From Pontederia crassipes (lineage: Eukaryota; Streptophyta; Magnoliopsida; Commelinales; Pontederiaceae): a stretch of 64,000 bases of DNA. Location: NCBI GenBank assembly GCA_030549335.1, contig CM060189.1:31395001-31459000 (forward strand). The letters are read 5' to 3'. Below, piece by piece: positions 60,768-64,000 of the stretch (position 1 is its first letter; each line of letters starts with the position of its first letter). A program made the translations under genes and the position numbers. Below the pieces are notes generated by a model that saw only the letters and a program-made list of their open reading frames with translations, was not told the DNA's origin and made no database searches.

Positions 60768-61785
60768 CATACTTTCTCAATGGGAAAGGTGGTCACCAAC
60801 GTACTTCTGTTTTCGGTATTCTTAAATTTAATTCAATATTACAAATTAATATCATCCTACTTAATGAGTCATTATTTGAGCAGTGTTCATGCTCTTATAT
60901 TGTCACTCATTTAGGTGCGTCACTTGAACAATGTTTGGTTATGTATAGAAATTAGGAGGCCTTAGTCTTCATTAGTTTTGCCAAACAATCATGAGAAAAA
61001 AATAATGATTAAGGTAACATTTTTTTTAAGAAAGAGGTAACAATGATTTTGGCCGATTTCTGTCAAATCTAGTTTTGTAATTCTTGCTTCTAGCAAGAAC
61101 ATGAAACACATGTTCAGACACGGCAACCATTGTTTTCTCTCTTTTAACATTTTTGTTTAAATTTGTTATTTACAGTTATAAAATATATTATATTTTATAA
61201 ATTAATAACATGTTCTTAAGTTACATCTAACCAATTTTGGGGGAGACCAAAATTTAATTTTACCCTATAATTATATTATATTATATATAAAGACATACTA
61301 AATATTATAAAAAATGCCTATACATGTGTCTATCCCCGGAAAGATCCAACTGATTTCATAAATCATCATTACAAAAACTTAATCGAACGCACATCCTCCT
61401 TGCTCAATGGGATCACAATTCGACTTCAGTCAAGTTGAGAACAAATCAGAGAAAAACACAAATTGTTAAATCAACCCAAGAAAAAATCAGAAGTAAAAAA
61501 GATGCTATGGACTGCCAAATCATGACCTTATTTTTTCGGAGGATACAGCCAGACATAGCTTGGCTTCCAGGATATTATGATGCAACGACATCCATAAGAT
61601 AAATAATAACACCATTGAAATGTCAAATTATGGCAGCCAACCACACATGTTATACACAAAAACTTCAACGGCATCTCATACAAATGCTACCAAAGTTTCA
61701 TGGCAAAATTCACCCAAATGTATTAGATGCAAGTTTTCCAGCGCCCAAGATGTATTTAATTTCGTGTTATTGAAGATCCCACACA
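60768..61785. other. Intergenic DNA and probable 3' UTR of the coiled-coil gene
   Basis: No gene recognised. The part next to 61786 should be the 3' UTR of the minus-strand gene. Confidence 0.45.
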
Positions 61786-63071
61786 TCAGAATGTGGTGAT
61801 CATGGAGAAACCTTCCTTCTCCGCCATCTCAATTCTCTCCAACACAGAGCTCATTTTGCTGGAATAGTTGTGGAACTGGAACACCAGATATAATAAGAAT
61901 CATAAAATGAATCAAATGATCATACTGATACTTAAAAGCATACCTCTTGTGCAACTTCCTCTGATTTAGCATGAAGTTCTTGTTGTTCAGCGTTCGCAGT
62001 TTCCCGTATAAGATTGGCTTCTGACATGAGCTGCTCAGCCTTAGAGAAAGGATAGGATCATGGGGTAAGGCATACAAGTGCAGTGTTAATATCAGACCAA
62101 AAACTCCTTAAATTGCTTATATGCAGCTGACAGAAAAGAACATGTAATATCTATATCTATCTATCTATATGTTGATAGAAAAACATAAATTTTAGTTACT
62201 ATCCAAATGATTGGCAACTTTAACACAGCAATGACCTTATGAGTTGTGACCTGTCAAGTGGCAATTCATCACTCAAATGATCGGACTCCACTGAATTGGT
62301 CATGACTTCAAGATGCTGAAGATGTTTTCTTGCTTGAGTATTGAAGAATATGATGTCGGGAGTCTAGTATAGTGTTTTACTCTTCACATAAAATTATTAG
62401 GACACCTAAAATTGATTCATTCCCAAGTTTAAAGCACCATCACTCAAGTACATTTTTTTATGAGGAAAAGGATGACCACCAAAGCTTGTGGTTGTCAAGT
62501 CATGTACAAGTGTGAGCTCTTGAGAGAGCAACAAAAAAGGAGAGGTATATCAGCTACCCATAATCCCACTTTAGAAGAAAAAGGGAGATGTGTACAATAT
62601 GTTCAAACTGACAAGTTTGCCCACCAAAAATCACTCAGTTGACTGGAGCCGGATGGCTCAAGTACTCTCCAACTCTGAATACTCAAAACTACATATCCAT
62701 TGCATATAAGCAAACATGGGAGGACAGGTAATCCTTGTGCAATACAATTTTTTCGGTTAGCATGCAGTAAAGTTTTTTGTTTGCCTGAATAAAATGAGAT
62801 AATAAACAATAAAGGAAAATGGGATGGTTTTGTACATATGGTGCACGTTTTGATATTAATTGTAAGACACTCTAGTTCCACTTTGAAATTTTTTAGTGTT
62901 ATAATAATTTGAGCCTTAGAATTAACATCCAAAAATATATTATATCTGGTGCACTGAAGGTAAATATAGATGGATGGCTGCTATAAGGTGGTAGCTGTCC
63001 TTTCCGCTCTAAAAGAAACTTTTTTTAGGAGAAAAAAGATAACTATCAAAGTTGTGATTGTCATCCATGTA

Positions 63072-63123
<52 letters not shown>

Positions 63124-63635
63124 GGATGTCATGTACAAAAAGGGGCTCTCAAGAAGTCTAAAAAAAAGCTTTCCTTGCATAAGAATTTGAAATATTCACC
63201 TTTACAACTGTAGCTTCAACTTTTTTCTCCCTAATCTCTAGATTTTGCAGTTTTAACTCCCATTCCGTCTTTATGGCATTAAATCTCCGAGTTTCTTCCT
63301 CTTCCTTGATATTTTTCTCTTTCTCCTCAGTCTTGATAAGCTCTTCAAAGTGATTAGCTGAAGATGATTTCCGATTTTAACATAAAGAAAAGTATATAAA
63401 AAAGGAAGGCATGCTTTTCCAACAATCATAGATAAGAATTCAGAAAATGGCAATCGAAAAAGAAAAAAACATAAAAATATACAGCAAATAGAGATGAAAA
63501 GAACTTATACAGGGCCATGCCTTTTGCTTGCCTTTCTCTTATTTTGGCTTCAATGGCCACCATAGCATCTTTTTCATCACTTAACTTAGTTTTCAGTGTC
63601 TTAACATCCTTCTCAAGTGCTTTAGCTGAATTTAC
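61786..63635 (-). CDS. Coiled-coil protein, 3' part only (5' end beyond the window)
   Basis: Exons seen: 63635-63521, 63357-63200, 62039-61944 and 61875-61786 (stop TGA at 61786-61788). The product is charged and heptad-like throughout: SAKALEKDVKTLKTKLSDEK, then FEELIKTEEKEKN, EWELKLQNLEIREKKVEA, then AEQLMSEANLIRETANAEQQ, ending MAEKEGFSMITTF. I do not recognise the family; the high E/K/A content and regular heptads point to a long coiled coil. The first visible exon fits the next in phase only if it ends at a GC donor (AAAAG|GCATGG at 63521/63520); the GT donor ten bases further on gives the wrong phase and a stop. The acceptor before GTAAATTCAG suggests more exons upstream. Confidence 0.7.
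63073..63118. repeat. (TA)n microsatellite
   Basis: A run of about 22 TA dinucleotides in an intron of the coiled-coil gene. A (TATC)n run occurs near 62149-62170. Confidence 0.9.
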
Positions 63636-64000
63636 CTGTCAGACAAGAAGATGAGATTGGTTAATTCCTTATCTATTGTTTCATTTGTTCTAGTGCACTA
63701 CTTGTGAAGGATGTTTACATGTACAAGCATTAAACTTCTTGCAAAAGCATCATTGCTTTTTACCAAAAAAAAACCATTGCTTATTTCCATCTGTTTGATT
63801 TATTAAGACCCAATGCCAAAGGAAACTAACCATAATATCTATAAACATAGTTCACTTATGGTTCAGTAAGGATGTGAATGTAAGACCAGCTGCAAGTACA
63901 GAGGGGTCAACCTCTATAGGAAGCTTTATACACAAATTTTTTTATAGAAACAAAATGCAGACAGAAGATAAAGAAAATTGTAAATCAACTGTAGGTATCA
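63636..64000. other. Intron of the coiled-coil gene, continuing out of the window
   Basis: No exon recognised between 63636 and the window end. Confidence 0.45.

Noticed and set aside
1-64000. tRNA or rRNA genes
   Set aside because: I found no cloverleaf-like sequence with both box A and box B and no rRNA-like stretch; the box B matches seen are within SINE-like repeats.

Overview
This is a plant nuclear chromosome segment, most likely from a monocot. The genes have many short introns with GT-AG borders. The first exon of the DUSP12-like gene is very GC-rich against an AT-rich background, as in commelinid monocots. The families present are plant-specific: an AGO6-type Argonaute, a plant F-box protein and a UBAC2-type rhomboid-like protein. 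I cannot name the species; Zingiberales or a relative would fit, but that is a guess.

Layout. 1-1.7 kb: AT-rich intergenic DNA. 1.7-4.2 kb (+): a complete five-exon F-box gene. 7.0-14.1 kb (-): an AGO6-like Argonaute with about 22 recognisable exons, all three slicer residues, but a decayed exon 2 and a one-base homopolymer shift. One of its introns carries a 789-bp retrotransposed block made of a captured host exon, part of the next intron and a SINE. 16-23.8 kb: intergenic DNA with a hAT-like element (20.0-21.5 kb) that holds a solo LTR. 23.9-29.9 kb: a 6.1-kb CACTA (En/Spm) transposon with ATG target duplication, subterminal repeat arrays, a TNPA-type transposase remnant, an internal RTE LINE tail and an odd GA/CT-GCGC tract. 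30.8-39.9 kb (+): a UBAC2-like gene whose introns are full of RTE LINE and SINE insertions. 41.1-49.2 kb: a very old, broken Ty3/Gypsy element with an L1 LINE, a SINE and a hAT-like element nested in it. 49.8-57.5 kb (-): a complete six-exon DUSP12/YVH1-type phosphatase gene with a 4.8-kb intron holding L1 debris and microsatellites. 59.4-60.8 kb: a 1.3-kb foldback element that is almost entirely inverted repeat. 61.8-64 kb (-): the 3' part of a coiled-coil protein gene.

The theme that ties the window together is one retrotransposition system: an RTE-clade LINE with a (TTG)n tail and a SINE of about 175 bp that ends in the same roughly 60 bp. At least seven SINE copies and five LINE 3' ends lie here, many with clear target-site duplications. 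They include a 36-bp LINE insertion, two apparent tail-only insertions, one insertion that duplicated a splice acceptor, and one that mobilised a host exon with its intron. The host genes are unrelated to one another (protein turnover, RNA-directed DNA methylation, membrane trafficking/ERAD, phosphatase); there is no gene cluster or pathway here.
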